In this document: positions 33,946-42,426 of the stretch, one piece after another
How positions within the stretch are numbered: position 1 is the stretch's first letter
How the letters are laid out: the number at the start of each line of letters is the position of its first letter
The notes under the pieces: model-generated
Seen by the model: only the letters and a program-made list of their open reading frames with translations
The model's database searches: none
What the model was told of the DNA's origin: nothing
Source: JACOMS01 sp051252005
GTDB lineage: Bacteria > Pseudomonadota > Alphaproteobacteria > Caulobacterales > Maricaulaceae
Assembly: GCA_051252005.1 (NCBI GenBank)
Contig: JBPOEZ010000002.1
Location: 460,022-524,021 of the forward strand
Direction of reading: 5' to 3'
Length of the DNA stretch: 64,000 nt
Translations under genes and position numbers: made by a program

Positions 33946-35109
33946 TCACGAGAAATACTGCTGAAGGACGGTTTTATAAATTTCAGTCAGCGTATCAATA
34001 TCAGCAACATCAACCCGTTCATCAACCTGGTGCATTGTCGCCCCGACAAGACCAAATTCTGCTACAGGCGCATAATGCGTAATATAGCGGGCGTCAGATG
34101 TACCGCCAGATGTGGACAATTCAGGTCTACGGCCCGTGACTTTTTCGACTGAGTCCTGCAGAACTTTTGTAAACGAGCATGGCTGCGTTAAGAAGGCTTC
34201 GCCCGTACAGCGTAAATCCATATCAATGGAGCCGTCAAAGCTCTCTGCGACCAAGGCCGTTTCGCGGTTAATCCAGTCCTCCAAGCCGTCTCCATTATGA
34301 TCTGTATTAAACCGAATATTGAATTTCGCGCGGGCAATTTCTGGAATCACATTATGTGCCGAATTGTCGACATCTATAGATGTGACTTCAAGATTGGAGG
34401 GTTGGAAAAAATCGTTCCCGTCATCCAGCTTGCGCGCGAGTAACTTCGTCAAGACCTGCATCATGACAGGCACAGGGTTTGACGCGCGGTGAGGATAGGC
34501 CACATGGCCCTGCTGTCCCGTTACGGTGACTTTGGCGTTTAATGATCCGCGCCGGCCGTTCTTTATCATATCCCCTAAAGCGTCAGGGTTAGTGGGCTCG
34601 CCAACGAGGCAGTGATCTATAATTTCACCTTCCGCCGTAATCGCTTTCAGAAGTTTTTCCGTCCCGTTAATCGCTGGCCCCTCTTCGTCTCCGGTAATCA
34701 GAAAGCTAATGGAGCCTTTGTGCTCCCATCCGTCTTCGAAAAGATTTTCGAGCGCGTGGGTGAAGGCCGCAATCGCGCCCTTCATATCCGCCGCGCCGCG
34801 GCCCCACAAAAGCCCATCTTTGACCTCACCTGCAAACGGAGCATTCGTCCACTTTTCAGTGTTCCCTGCGGGCACAACATCCGTATGTCCAGCAAAGCAA
34901 AAATTCGGAGCGGTTTTTCCGCGCCGAGCGTAAAGATTATCAACCCTGTCTTCGCCCTCTCCGAAAGGATAGCGTTTGCAGGTAAACCCCATCGCGCTGA
35001 GCCGCGCTTGCAAGACATCCATCGCGCCCGCATCGATAGGCGTGACCGACGGACGGCGAATGAGATCTTGGGCGAGCGACACGGCGCCGGATATGGTTTT
35101 TTTATGCAT
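33946..35109 (-). CDS. dapE: Succinyl-diaminopimelate desuccinylase
   Basis: A 387-residue M20 metallopeptidase-type enzyme that removes succinate from N-succinyl-LL-diaminopimelate. It has the first metal motif FAGHTDVVPAG, the bridging Asp in GRGAADMKGAIAAF, the catalytic and metal Glu pair in ITGDEEGPAINGT, and SGGTSDARYITHY near the end, which is specific for DapE. Together with dapB in this window it supports the succinylase route to lysine and peptidoglycan. Confidence 0.96.
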   Translation of the reverse strand: MHKKTISGAVSLAQDLIRRPSVTPIDAGAMDVLQARLSAMGFTCKRYPFGEGEDRVDNLYARRGKTAPNFCFAGHTDVVPAGNTEKWTNAPFAGEVKDGLLWGRGAADMKGAIAAFTHALENLFEDGWEHKGSISFLITGDEEGPAINGTEKLLKAITAEGEIIDHCLVGEPTNPDALGDMIKNGRRGSLNAKVTVTGQQGHVAYPHRASNPVPVMMQVLTKLLARKLDDGNDFFQPSNLEVTSIDVDNSAHNVIPEIARAKFNIRFNTDHNGDGLEDWINRETALVAESFDGSIDMDLRCTGEAFLTQPCSFTKVLQDSVEKVTGRRPELSTSGGTSDARYITHYAPVAEFGLVGATMHQVDERVDVADIDTLTEIYKTVLQQYFS

Positions 35110-35154
35110 GACATGCTTTAAGCTGGGACGACCGCATTATGCAAGGAGATGATG

Positions 35155-35619
35155 ATGCCAAAAATCAATTTAAGCACAGCACCAATCCGCAAGGGCTCAA
35201 ATTATCCTGCCCCTTTTAGAGAGCCCTGTAAAAATCGTCATATTATCCAATTAAGCGACGCTGGGCACCTGACCCAATTTGGCGCGCACCTTGTCACCTT
35301 ACCGCCGCTCGCTTGGGCGTCTCAACGTCACCACCACAGCCATGAAGATGAATTGGTTTATATCTTATCTGGGCACCCAACTCTTATCGATGATTTCGGC
35401 GAGACCTCTCTGGCCCCTGGAGACGCCTGCGCCCACCCTGCTGGGGATAAGAACGGACATCACTTGGTCAATAAAACTCAATCGGATGTGCAGTTCCTTG
35501 TGGTTGGAAGCCGCAACCCATTTCAAGACAGCGCCGTATATCCCGATATTGACCTAGACCTTCCCGCTAATGGAACCGCGCATAGGCAAAATTTACGCAA
35601 GGACGGCACAGCCTATTAA
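35155..35619 (+). CDS. Cupin domain-containing protein
   Basis: Three ATG codons follow one another at 35149, 35152 and 35155; the AAGGAG at 35143-35148 fits only the last, giving 154 residues. The cupin core is clear: SQRHHHSHEDELVYILSGHPTLIDDFGET (metal ligands His-His-His-Glu) and LAPGDACAHPAGDKNGHHLVN (second motif with His). It is a single-domain metal-binding cupin, perhaps a sugar isomerase or regulator of sugar metabolism; the substrate is unknown. Confidence 0.88.
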   Translation: MPKINLSTAPIRKGSNYPAPFREPCKNRHIIQLSDAGHLTQFGAHLVTLPPLAWASQRHHHSHEDELVYILSGHPTLIDDFGETSLAPGDACAHPAGDKNGHHLVNKTQSDVQFLVVGSRNPFQDSAVYPDIDLDLPANGTAHRQNLRKDGTAY

Positions 35620-35688
35620 TTCCGCTTGACCCTGCTTTTTAAATTAATTGTCTGGCATAGTTTTTGCTTGTCATAAGATAATCAACTT

Positions 35689-36585
35689 ATGGCGCAGATT
35701 ATGAATATTGAAATTACTGGCGGGAATAAAACCCAATACGGACACTCCATTCAAAAAATGGATCACAACATACAAGAGACGGGTCTGTTTTCTGATGGAA
35801 ACCTCATCCGCGCACTTGATAATCATCCACCAGAAGATTTGGATATTTGCACGCGGGGCTCGTTTCAGGTCTGCGCGCGGGGTCAGGCATCAAGTCACGA
35901 CCTTTTAGATGCTGTTAAACGCGGCGCATTATGGCTTAATTTGCGTAGCCTTGAGCGGGTTCAGTCTCCGCACGGACGCCTTGTCAACCAAATGCACAAA
36001 TCCTTCAACAGTCATATGGGCATCAACGCCTCTAGCCGGATTGGCGGACTTCTCATCTCATCTCCTACCGCGACGGTAGGCTATCATATCGATCTTACGG
36101 ATGTGACATTGTGGCATTTGCGCGGTAAAAAACGCCTCTTCGTTTACCCGAACCGCGAGCCGTTTATTCAACCAAAAAATGTCCAAGACATCGCAATGGC
36201 ATCAGGCGTGGAACGCATTCCGTACGACCCTGCATTTGAGCAACACGTCATCACAATAGATTTAGAGCCGGGCGAAGTGATTTGCTGGCCGCATTTATCG
36301 CCGCACCGCGTTGATAATCTTGATGGCTTAAACGTATCGCTCTCGCTTGAAAGCATGACGATGCAATCGCGGATGCGTGTTGGAGCACACCTTTTTGACG
36401 GTTACATGAATAAATTACTCGGAACAAAGCTTGGGTCACATCAACAAAAACCTGCTCTTGCCTTTGCTAAAACTGGCACAGCTGTAGCCCTTAAAAAAAT
36501 CGGCCTATCACGACGTCATGTGAACGCGCTAAAACCTCGTTTCAAAATCAATATGGCGATGCCGGATTGTATTGAACCAATTTAA
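35689..36585 (+). CDS. JmjC/cupin-8-like putative Fe(II)/2OG oxygenase
   Basis: A 298-residue protein. The central region has the JmjC/cupin metal site: HID at about 158-160 (VGYHIDLTDVTLWHLRGKKRLFVYP) and a distal His in CWPHLSPHRVDN. The Lys in GKKRLF would contact 2-oxoglutarate. Such proteins hydroxylate proteins or small molecules; the target is not seen. The ribosome binding site is weak, and a second ATG at 35701 could be the true start. Confidence 0.72.
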   Translation: MAQIMNIEITGGNKTQYGHSIQKMDHNIQETGLFSDGNLIRALDNHPPEDLDICTRGSFQVCARGQASSHDLLDAVKRGALWLNLRSLERVQSPHGRLVNQMHKSFNSHMGINASSRIGGLLISSPTATVGYHIDLTDVTLWHLRGKKRLFVYPNREPFIQPKNVQDIAMASGVERIPYDPAFEQHVITIDLEPGEVICWPHLSPHRVDNLDGLNVSLSLESMTMQSRMRVGAHLFDGYMNKLLGTKLGSHQQKPALAFAKTGTAVALKKIGLSRRHVNALKPRFKINMAMPDCIEPI

Positions 36586-36594
36586 TTTGAGGGG

Positions 36595-36834
36595 TTATTC
36601 TGCTGCTTTAGCAGGGCTTTGCGCTTCGGCCTCAGGTTCGTATTCCAAAATATCCGCAGGCTGACAATTTAGTTCGCGGCACAAAGCGTCTAGCGTCGAA
36701 AACCGCATGGCTCTCGCTTTACCCGTTTTCAGAATGGACAGATTCGCCAATGTAATGCCCACACGCTCGGCAAGCTCGGTTAATGACATGCGGCGATCCA
36801 ACAGGACGCGGTCTAGATTTACCCTTATAGCCAT
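36595..36834 (-). CDS. XRE-family (YozG-type) HTH regulator
   Basis: A 79-residue protein, essentially one Cro/CI-type helix-turn-helix: LDRVLLDRRMSLTELAERVGITLANLSILKTGKARAMRFSTLDALCRELNCQPADILEY in segments, with the recognition helix at about 27-38. This is the small YozG-like class regularly coupled to DUF2975 membrane proteins, and here its ATG overlaps the DUF2975 stop. It likely represses its own operon. Confidence 0.92.
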   Translation of the reverse strand: MAIRVNLDRVLLDRRMSLTELAERVGITLANLSILKTGKARAMRFSTLDALCRELNCQPADILEYEPEAEAQSPAKAAE

Positions 36835-37367
36835 TAGACCGTCAGCTCCTGATCTCGGCGCAACTCAAGACCGATTCGGAATACTTCAGCCATAGCCGCA
36901 ATAACGAAAACAAGGAACCAAGCCGATAAACGTGTATCCATTGAGAACGTGTCCAAAGCTGCGTTGGTGTGATCCGGCGCGCCAGGGAGCATGCCCATTA
37001 CGGTCATGCGGAAGATTTCTGCCAAAGCAATCACGATCCAAGTTTTGCGAAGGCGCGAAATATTCGCCTCAACAAATGGGTCACCTTGCAGGGTTGTCTT
37101 CACAATCGCTTTGACCACAAGAGCTACATAAAGATAAGCGCCAGCCATGATCGCAGCTATCAAAGAATTTAAGGTCACGTCCGAAGCAGACGGCATCTGG
37201 CCGCCCGTAGTTTCTAATCTTGTCATTAAGCCGTCGTGCAAACCATTGGGAAATTGCATTAGCAGAGCACAGCCAAGCATTAGCGCGATACCAACAACCA
37301 AAATTGCAATGATTACTATCAGTATACCGTTTATAATACGGGCAATAGGCGGGACAGGTGTCGTCAA
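36834..37367 (-). CDS. DUF2975 membrane protein
   Basis: A 177-residue protein with four hydrophobic helices (about 10-35, 68-90, 112-130 and 145-167) in the DUF2975 pattern (GAYLYVALVVKAIVKTTLQGDPFVEANISRLRKTWIVIALAEI). It is paired one-base-overlapping with an XRE regulator, the normal arrangement for this family. Its molecular role is unknown; it may sense membrane state and hold the regulator. Confidence 0.88.
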   Translation of the reverse strand: MTTPVPPIARIINGILIVIIAILVVGIALMLGCALLMQFPNGLHDGLMTRLETTGGQMPSASDVTLNSLIAAIMAGAYLYVALVVKAIVKTTLQGDPFVEANISRLRKTWIVIALAEIFRMTVMGMLPGAPDHTNAALDTFSMDTRLSAWFLVFVIAAMAEVFRIGLELRRDQELTV

Positions 37368-37510
37368 AATGGACTCTTTTCATTATCACGTTTGTGAATA
37401 TCGATAAACAATAATCAGAAAGGATGCAAGCCTCAATGCCGCCTTGTCCGCAGTCCTGCCTTTACCAACGCTTCTCTTGAAGGTATGGCTTCCCCCCAAA
37501 TGGAGCCACT

Positions 37511-38125
37511 ATGACCCGTATTACCAAACTCGTTGTTGCCTCCCATAATTTGGGAAAAGTGCGGGAAATCCGTGATCTTCTCGCCCCGCTTGGCGTTGAA
37601 ACTTTAAGCGCAGGCGACCTTGGACTACCTGAGCCAGATGAAACAGAGACAACATTTGCCGGCAATGCCCGCCTGAAAGCTGTTGCAGCTGCCATAGCAA
37701 GCGGCCTTCCCGCTTTGTCAGATGACAGCGGCTTGGCCGTTGACGCGCTCGGCGGAGATCCTGGTATTTACGCAGCCCGCTGGGCGCAAATCCCGCGTGT
37801 CGAAGGCGGCGGACGCGATTTCGAAATGGCCATGTGGCGCGTTCACACCGAAATGGAAACTGCCGGCGGGCCGAAATTCGCTCGCTTTATCTGCGCGCTT
37901 TGCCTCGCGTATCCAGACGGAAAAAACCATGTATATGAAGGCACAGTCGAGGGCGAGATGGTTTGGCCCCCGCGCGGAGACAAAGGCTTTGGCTACGATC
38001 CAACATTCCAAGCCCTAGGTGACACAAAGACCTTTGCCGAAATAGATCCCAAAGAGAAACACGCCAAAAGCCACCGCGCCGACGCCTTTAGAAAGTTTCT
38101 TGCGGCGCAATTTCCTGATGCCTGA
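37511..38125 (+). CDS. rdgB: RdgB/HAM1 non-canonical purine NTP pyrophosphatase
   Basis: A 204-residue enzyme that hydrolyses dITP, ITP and XTP to keep them out of DNA and RNA. It has SHNLGKVREIRDLLAPLG at the start, the TTFAGNARLKAVAAA phosphate-binding segment, the catalytic ALSDDSGLAVDALGG, GDKGFGYDPTFQ, and the end with KEKHAKSHRADAFRKF. The stop overlaps the next start (TGATG). Confidence 0.97.
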   Translation: MTRITKLVVASHNLGKVREIRDLLAPLGVETLSAGDLGLPEPDETETTFAGNARLKAVAAAIASGLPALSDDSGLAVDALGGDPGIYAARWAQIPRVEGGGRDFEMAMWRVHTEMETAGGPKFARFICALCLAYPDGKNHVYEGTVEGEMVWPPRGDKGFGYDPTFQALGDTKTFAEIDPKEKHAKSHRADAFRKFLAAQFPDA

Positions 38126-39270
38126 TGATATCTGACCCCGATCCGCTAGCCATTTATGTTCACTGGCCGTATTGTACCCGCATTTGCCCCTACTGTGATT
38201 TCAATGTTTATAAGGCGAAGCGCGACGAAGGGCTACTAGGCTCTATCCTCAAAGACCTTGAGCATTGGCGAAACTGGAGCGGACCACGGACTATAACGTC
38301 GTTGCATTTTGGCGGCGGCACGCCTTCGCTCATGAAAGCCGACGACGTTAAAGCTATCATCGAACACGTTAAATCCCTTTGGAGCGTGGCAGATGATATT
38401 GAAATCGCCATGGAAGCCAATCCAAATGATGCAGGGCTTGAGCATTGGGGCGCGCTTAAGCATGTCGGTGTCAATCGTCTCTCGCTCGGCGTTCAGACTT
38501 TTCATGACGCCGCGCTGAAATTTTTAGGTCGCGATCATTCCGCGCAAGACGCGCGAGACGCCATAACCCAAGCTGTTCAAACCTTCCCCTCAGTTTCCCT
38601 CGATCTCATTTTTGGATGGAGTGAACAAACAGAGCGCCAATGGCAGGACGATTTAGACATCGCCATTACGAGCGGCGTTTCTCATATCTCGGCCTATCAA
38701 CTCACAATCGAATCCGGCACCGCTTTTGATAAAGCAGAGCAACGCGGCCAAGCCCGCGCCGTATCCGAAGACCAAAGCGCAGATTTTTACAGCATGACAT
38801 GCGAGGCTCTGAAATCCGCCGGGTTTGAGCATTATGAAGTCTCAAATTTTGCTAAAAGCGGCGCGCGGTCACGCCATAACCTCACCTATTGGCAGGGCAG
38901 AGATTATGTCGGCGCAGGACCGGGCGCGCATGGGCGCTTGACCAAAAACGGAACGCGGTTTGCGACCATCGCCGCAATGCGACCTGATGATTACCGAACG
39001 CGCGTGCAGGAAACCGGAAATGGCATTGAAGACACAGAAACCCTCACGCCCGAACACTGGGCCGATGAATATATCCTGATGGGCTTGCGTGTCGCGGAAG
39101 GCGTGTCGCTCAAGCGGTTTAAACGAATATCTGGCTATGAATTACCCCCCACACGTTTGCAGCCCTTTATACAAGGTGGCTATTTAATTCAGAACTACGA
39201 TCAATTGCTCGCCACGCATAATGGGCGCTTGGTGCTAAATCACATTACAGAAAAATTATTAGCAGGATAG
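38125..39270 (+). CDS. hemW: HemW radical SAM heme chaperone
   Basis: A 381-residue radical-SAM protein. The [4Fe-4S] cluster motif is YCTRICPYCDFNVY (CxxxCxxC with the next Cys-Asp pattern of HemW), then HFGGGTPSLM and a long coproporphyrinogen-oxidase-like core. It is the HemW/HemN-like heme chaperone, not a true oxygen-independent oxidase, as judged from its length and the CxxxCxxC-D-F start. It is coupled to rdgB, a conserved alphaproteobacterial pair. Confidence 0.92.
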   Translation: MISDPDPLAIYVHWPYCTRICPYCDFNVYKAKRDEGLLGSILKDLEHWRNWSGPRTITSLHFGGGTPSLMKADDVKAIIEHVKSLWSVADDIEIAMEANPNDAGLEHWGALKHVGVNRLSLGVQTFHDAALKFLGRDHSAQDARDAITQAVQTFPSVSLDLIFGWSEQTERQWQDDLDIAITSGVSHISAYQLTIESGTAFDKAEQRGQARAVSEDQSADFYSMTCEALKSAGFEHYEVSNFAKSGARSRHNLTYWQGRDYVGAGPGAHGRLTKNGTRFATIAAMRPDDYRTRVQETGNGIEDTETLTPEHWADEYILMGLRVAEGVSLKRFKRISGYELPPTRLQPFIQGGYLIQNYDQLLATHNGRLVLNHITEKLLAG

Positions 39271-39357
39271 TTATCCGAGATCGGAAATTCAGCATGATCT
39301 TTACCGCAAGGCCGCGTCTATGGTTGACCCGCGCGGCGGTTACGATAAGAGCAAGCT

Positions 39358-40953
39358 ATGACTGATACACATGCAATTTATATGAAGGCGAAAGCCTGGC
39401 CGTTCGAACAAGCGCGATTGATACTGCGCCGTTTGGACATAGAGAAGAAACGCGGCATTGATCGCGGCGACCGTCCTGTGGTGTTTGAAACAGGTTATGG
39501 CCCGTCCGGCTTGCCGCATATTGGCACATTTGGCGAAGTTGTCCGCACGATCATGGTGATGGATGCGTTCCGCGCTTTGACGGATGATAAAATTCCGATG
39601 ACGATGCTCTGCGTCTCTGATGATCTGGACGGTATGCGTAAAGTGCCGAGTAATGTCCCGAACCAAGAGCTTTTGGCTGAGCATCTCGGCAAACCGTTGA
39701 CCGATGTGCCAGATCCATTTGGCACACATGATAGTTTCGCGGGGCATAATAATGCCATGCTGCGGGACTTTCTCGATGGGTTTGGGTTTTCCTATAACTT
39801 TAAATCCGCGACTGAGCTTTATAAGGCCGGCGTCTATGATGATATGCTTTTGAGGGCGCTCGCCAATTTTGATAAAATTATGGGCGTTATGTTGCCGACA
39901 TTGGGCGAAGAGCGGCGGGCAACGTATAGCCCGTTTTTGCCGATCTCGCCTACATCTGGCCGTGTGCTCTATGTGCCGATGAAATCCATCGACGCCGAAG
40001 CCGGAACGATCACTTTTGATGATGAGGACGGGACTGAGGTCACGATGCCTGTGACGGGCGGGAACTGTAAGCTGCAGTGGAAGCCCGATTTTGGCATGCG
40101 CTGGGCCGCGCTTGGCGTTGATTTTGAAATGTTTGGCAAAGACCATCAGGCGAATTCGATTGTCTATTCTCGGATTTGTAAAATCCTCGGTGCCGAGCCG
40201 CCTGTGCAATATGTCTATGAGCTGTTCCTCGATGATAAAGGCGAGAAAATTTCCAAGTCTAAAGGCAACGGAATTGCAGTCGAAGACTGGCTGTCATACG
40301 CAACGCCGGAAAGCCTTGCGCTTTATATGTATACGAAACCGCGCACGGCGAAGCGGCTCTATTTTGATGTTATCCCCAAAGCCGTGGATGAGTATTTCGC
40401 CCATCTTGATGCGTTCCATAGACAGGAGCTCGATAAGCAAATTTCTAATCCGGTTTGGTATATTCATCACGGCAACCCGCCGCAGGATACGAGCCCGATT
40501 AGCTTTGCGCTGCTCTTAAATTTGGTTTCTGCCGCAAATGCTTCGGACAAGGATATTCTCTGGGGCTTTATTGAACGCTATGTGCCAGGCGCGACCGCCG
40601 AAGATTATCCTGCGCTGGATACTCTGGCGGGATACGCCGTGCAATATTTTGAAGAGTTCGTGAAACCAACGAAAATTTACCGCGCTCCGACAGAGCAGGA
40701 ACGCGAGGCGCTGGCGGATTTGTCTAAGCGCTTACGGTCTGTGCCGGAAGCGGAACAGACTAACGGCGAAGCGTTGCAGACTTTGATATTCACGGTTGGC
40801 AAAGATCATGAGTTTGAGAACTTACGGAATTGGTTCAAGGCGATCTACGAGGTCTGCCTCGGCCAATCACAGGGCCCGCGTTTTGGATCTTTCGTGGCGA
40901 TTTACGGCCCCACAGAAACAGCAGACCTGATCGACAAAGCACTAGAGGGTTAA
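39358..40953 (+). CDS. lysS: Class I lysyl-tRNA synthetase
   Basis: A 531-residue synthetase of the class I (archaeal-type) LysRS: the HIGH-like signature is GYGPSGLPHIGTFGEV and the KMSKS-like one is KISKSKGNG, in a Rossmann-fold enzyme, unlike the common class II LysRS. It charges tRNA-Lys. This type is usual in many alphaproteobacteria. It overlaps the start of the next gene by one base. Confidence 0.96.
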   Translation: MTDTHAIYMKAKAWPFEQARLILRRLDIEKKRGIDRGDRPVVFETGYGPSGLPHIGTFGEVVRTIMVMDAFRALTDDKIPMTMLCVSDDLDGMRKVPSNVPNQELLAEHLGKPLTDVPDPFGTHDSFAGHNNAMLRDFLDGFGFSYNFKSATELYKAGVYDDMLLRALANFDKIMGVMLPTLGEERRATYSPFLPISPTSGRVLYVPMKSIDAEAGTITFDDEDGTEVTMPVTGGNCKLQWKPDFGMRWAALGVDFEMFGKDHQANSIVYSRICKILGAEPPVQYVYELFLDDKGEKISKSKGNGIAVEDWLSYATPESLALYMYTKPRTAKRLYFDVIPKAVDEYFAHLDAFHRQELDKQISNPVWYIHHGNPPQDTSPISFALLLNLVSAANASDKDILWGFIERYVPGATAEDYPALDTLAGYAVQYFEEFVKPTKIYRAPTEQEREALADLSKRLRSVPEAEQTNGEALQTLIFTVGKDHEFENLRNWFKAIYEVCLGQSQGPRFGSFVAIYGPTETADLIDKALEG

Positions 40954-41726
40954 TGCGTTGGGCTTTCGCCATATGGGTTTTGTTCTGTAGCCAGATTGCT
41001 TTTGCCGGAACTTTGGACGAAGCGCGAGGTCTTCTTGAAGACGGGAAATTTGATGCCGCGATAGAGATAGCCTTGGCGGAAAGCACTCCGGAAGGATTGG
41101 TATTAGCCGCAGAGTCTCTGTCTACAAAGGTTATGCTAGGTTATGCTGAGCGTCCAAATAAGAGCGCCAAACAAGCGCGAAAATGGGCCGAAGACGCTGT
41201 AGAGGCTCTACCGAATTCGCAAGAGGCTCAAGTTCAACTCGCTCTGGCCTATGGATTCGAAACGCGGACGAGTAGTCCCTTCAGGGCGTGGCGGAAAAAC
41301 CTTCCGAAGAAAACGCTAGAAGCCATAGAAACCGTACGCGCAAATTATCCGGATGACCCGCGCGGCGAAGCTCTTTTGGGGGCTTGGCACTTGGGAGTTG
41401 TGCGAAAAGCGGGAGCGAAAACGGGCCTCAAAATGTTTGGAGCAACGGAAGACGCCGGAATTAAAGCTTATGAAATTGCGCTTTCAGAGTCGCCGCTAGA
41501 CATCGTTATCGCCAGTAATTATGCGGTGACGCTTTTGGGGCTAGACGCTGAAAAATACCTTCCGAGAGCCTCTGAAATTATGGCGTTTATTGCGGCGATA
41601 CCAAGCCGAAATGCGGTTGAGGCTGATATTAAAAATAGAATTCTTAAAATCGCGGGTCTCACACATGATAAAGAGGCTTTGAGACTAGCCGTAGAGGACA
41701 TGCTCGACGGGGCCAAAAAAGATTGA
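40953..41726 (+). CDS. Secreted helical-repeat protein
   Basis: Started at the ATG at 40953 (TAATG overlap with lysS), it is 257 residues with a signal peptide (MRWAFAIWVLFCSQIAFA). The remainder is a TPR/Sel1-like helical array (TLDEARGLLEDGKFDAAIEIALAE, SAKQARKWAEDAVEALPNSQEAQVQLALAYG). No catalytic motif is seen. It is translationally coupled to lysS, though a functional connection is not obvious. Probably a periplasmic scaffold. Confidence 0.72.
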   Translation: MRWAFAIWVLFCSQIAFAGTLDEARGLLEDGKFDAAIEIALAESTPEGLVLAAESLSTKVMLGYAERPNKSAKQARKWAEDAVEALPNSQEAQVQLALAYGFETRTSSPFRAWRKNLPKKTLEAIETVRANYPDDPRGEALLGAWHLGVVRKAGAKTGLKMFGATEDAGIKAYEIALSESPLDIVIASNYAVTLLGLDAEKYLPRASEIMAFIAAIPSRNAVEADIKNRILKIAGLTHDKEALRLAVEDMLDGAKKD

Positions 41727-41728
41727 GC

Positions 41729-42355
41729 CTATTGAGACGCCCAAACTATTCGGGCTATCCACTGAATGTCTTTCCGGTTTAATGTCCGGTCATCATAGTC
41801 CGGATTGACCGACAAAAGTTCAATACGGGTTGTGGTCATTCGCCTTAATTCTTTGGCCATCACTTCGCCGTGAATGGTTTTGACAACGACGCGGTCGCCG
41901 CGCCTGACGGTTTCATGTGGAGAGACCAAAACGCGGTCTCCGTCCCGGAACACAGGCAACATGGAATCGCCAGAAATTTCAAGGGCATAAACATTTTCGT
42001 TCTTTGTCCCCGGAACACGGACTTCATCCCATCCGCCGCCAACAGGGAATCCAGCATCATCAAAAAATCCGTCATCCCCAGCTTCGGCAAGACCGATGAC
42101 GGGGATTGCAGGGCCGCGGCCATGATTGTCACTAGCGAGAGCGGCAAAGTCTTCGAAGTTCATGCCGATGACGGCTAACACTTTGGACAGGCTTTCAGTC
42201 GACGGCCAACGATCTTTTCCGCTAGGGGATGTCCGTTTGGACTTGTTAAAGGTCGTCGGATCAAGCCCTGCTTGCTTGGCGAGGCCCGACGGCGAGGTTG
42301 AAAAAACGTCGGCTACACGGTCTAGCGCCGCCCAAATATCGTGATGCGTAAACAT
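41729..42355 (-). CDS. S24 (LexA/CI-like) transcriptional regulator
   Basis: A 208-residue two-domain regulator. An N-terminal HTH (about 15-65, SPSGLAKQAGLDPTTFNKSKRTSP) is followed by an S24 peptidase-like domain with Ser in SGDSMLPVFRDGDRVLVSP and Lys in DRVVVKTIHGEVMAKEL. If active it self-cleaves, as LexA and CI do, so it may be induced by stress. It is preceded by a strong promoter with overlapping inverted repeat and appears to lack a Shine-Dalgarno sequence. It is not LexA itself in layout; it resembles alphaproteobacterial stand-alone S24 repressors. Confidence 0.88.
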   Translation of the reverse strand: MFTHHDIWAALDRVADVFSTSPSGLAKQAGLDPTTFNKSKRTSPSGKDRWPSTESLSKVLAVIGMNFEDFAALASDNHGRGPAIPVIGLAEAGDDGFFDDAGFPVGGGWDEVRVPGTKNENVYALEISGDSMLPVFRDGDRVLVSPHETVRRGDRVVVKTIHGEVMAKELRRMTTTRIELLSVNPDYDDRTLNRKDIQWIARIVWASQ

Positions 42356-42361
42356 TATAGG

Positions 42362-42390
42362 GATATAGGCAAAAATTCCTATATAGTCAA
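42362..42390 (-). promoter_or_regulatory. Promoter and operator of the S24 regulator; leaderless start
   Basis: Read on the minus strand: -35 TTGACT (42390-42385), 17-bp spacer, -10 TATATC (42367-42362). The transcription start would fall at or by the A of the ATG at 42355, so the messenger is probably leaderless. An inverted repeat, CCTATAT and ATATAGG with an 8-bp spacer (42363-42384), covers the spacer and -10, ideal for autorepression. Confidence 0.65.
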
Positions 42391-42426
42391 CGCATGAATG
42401 TAATTAATCGAAGGCCATATTACTGA

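Noticed and set aside
36595..37367. XRE/DUF2975 pair as a toxin-antitoxin module
   Set aside because: The pair is a known regulator plus membrane protein arrangement with no toxin fold.
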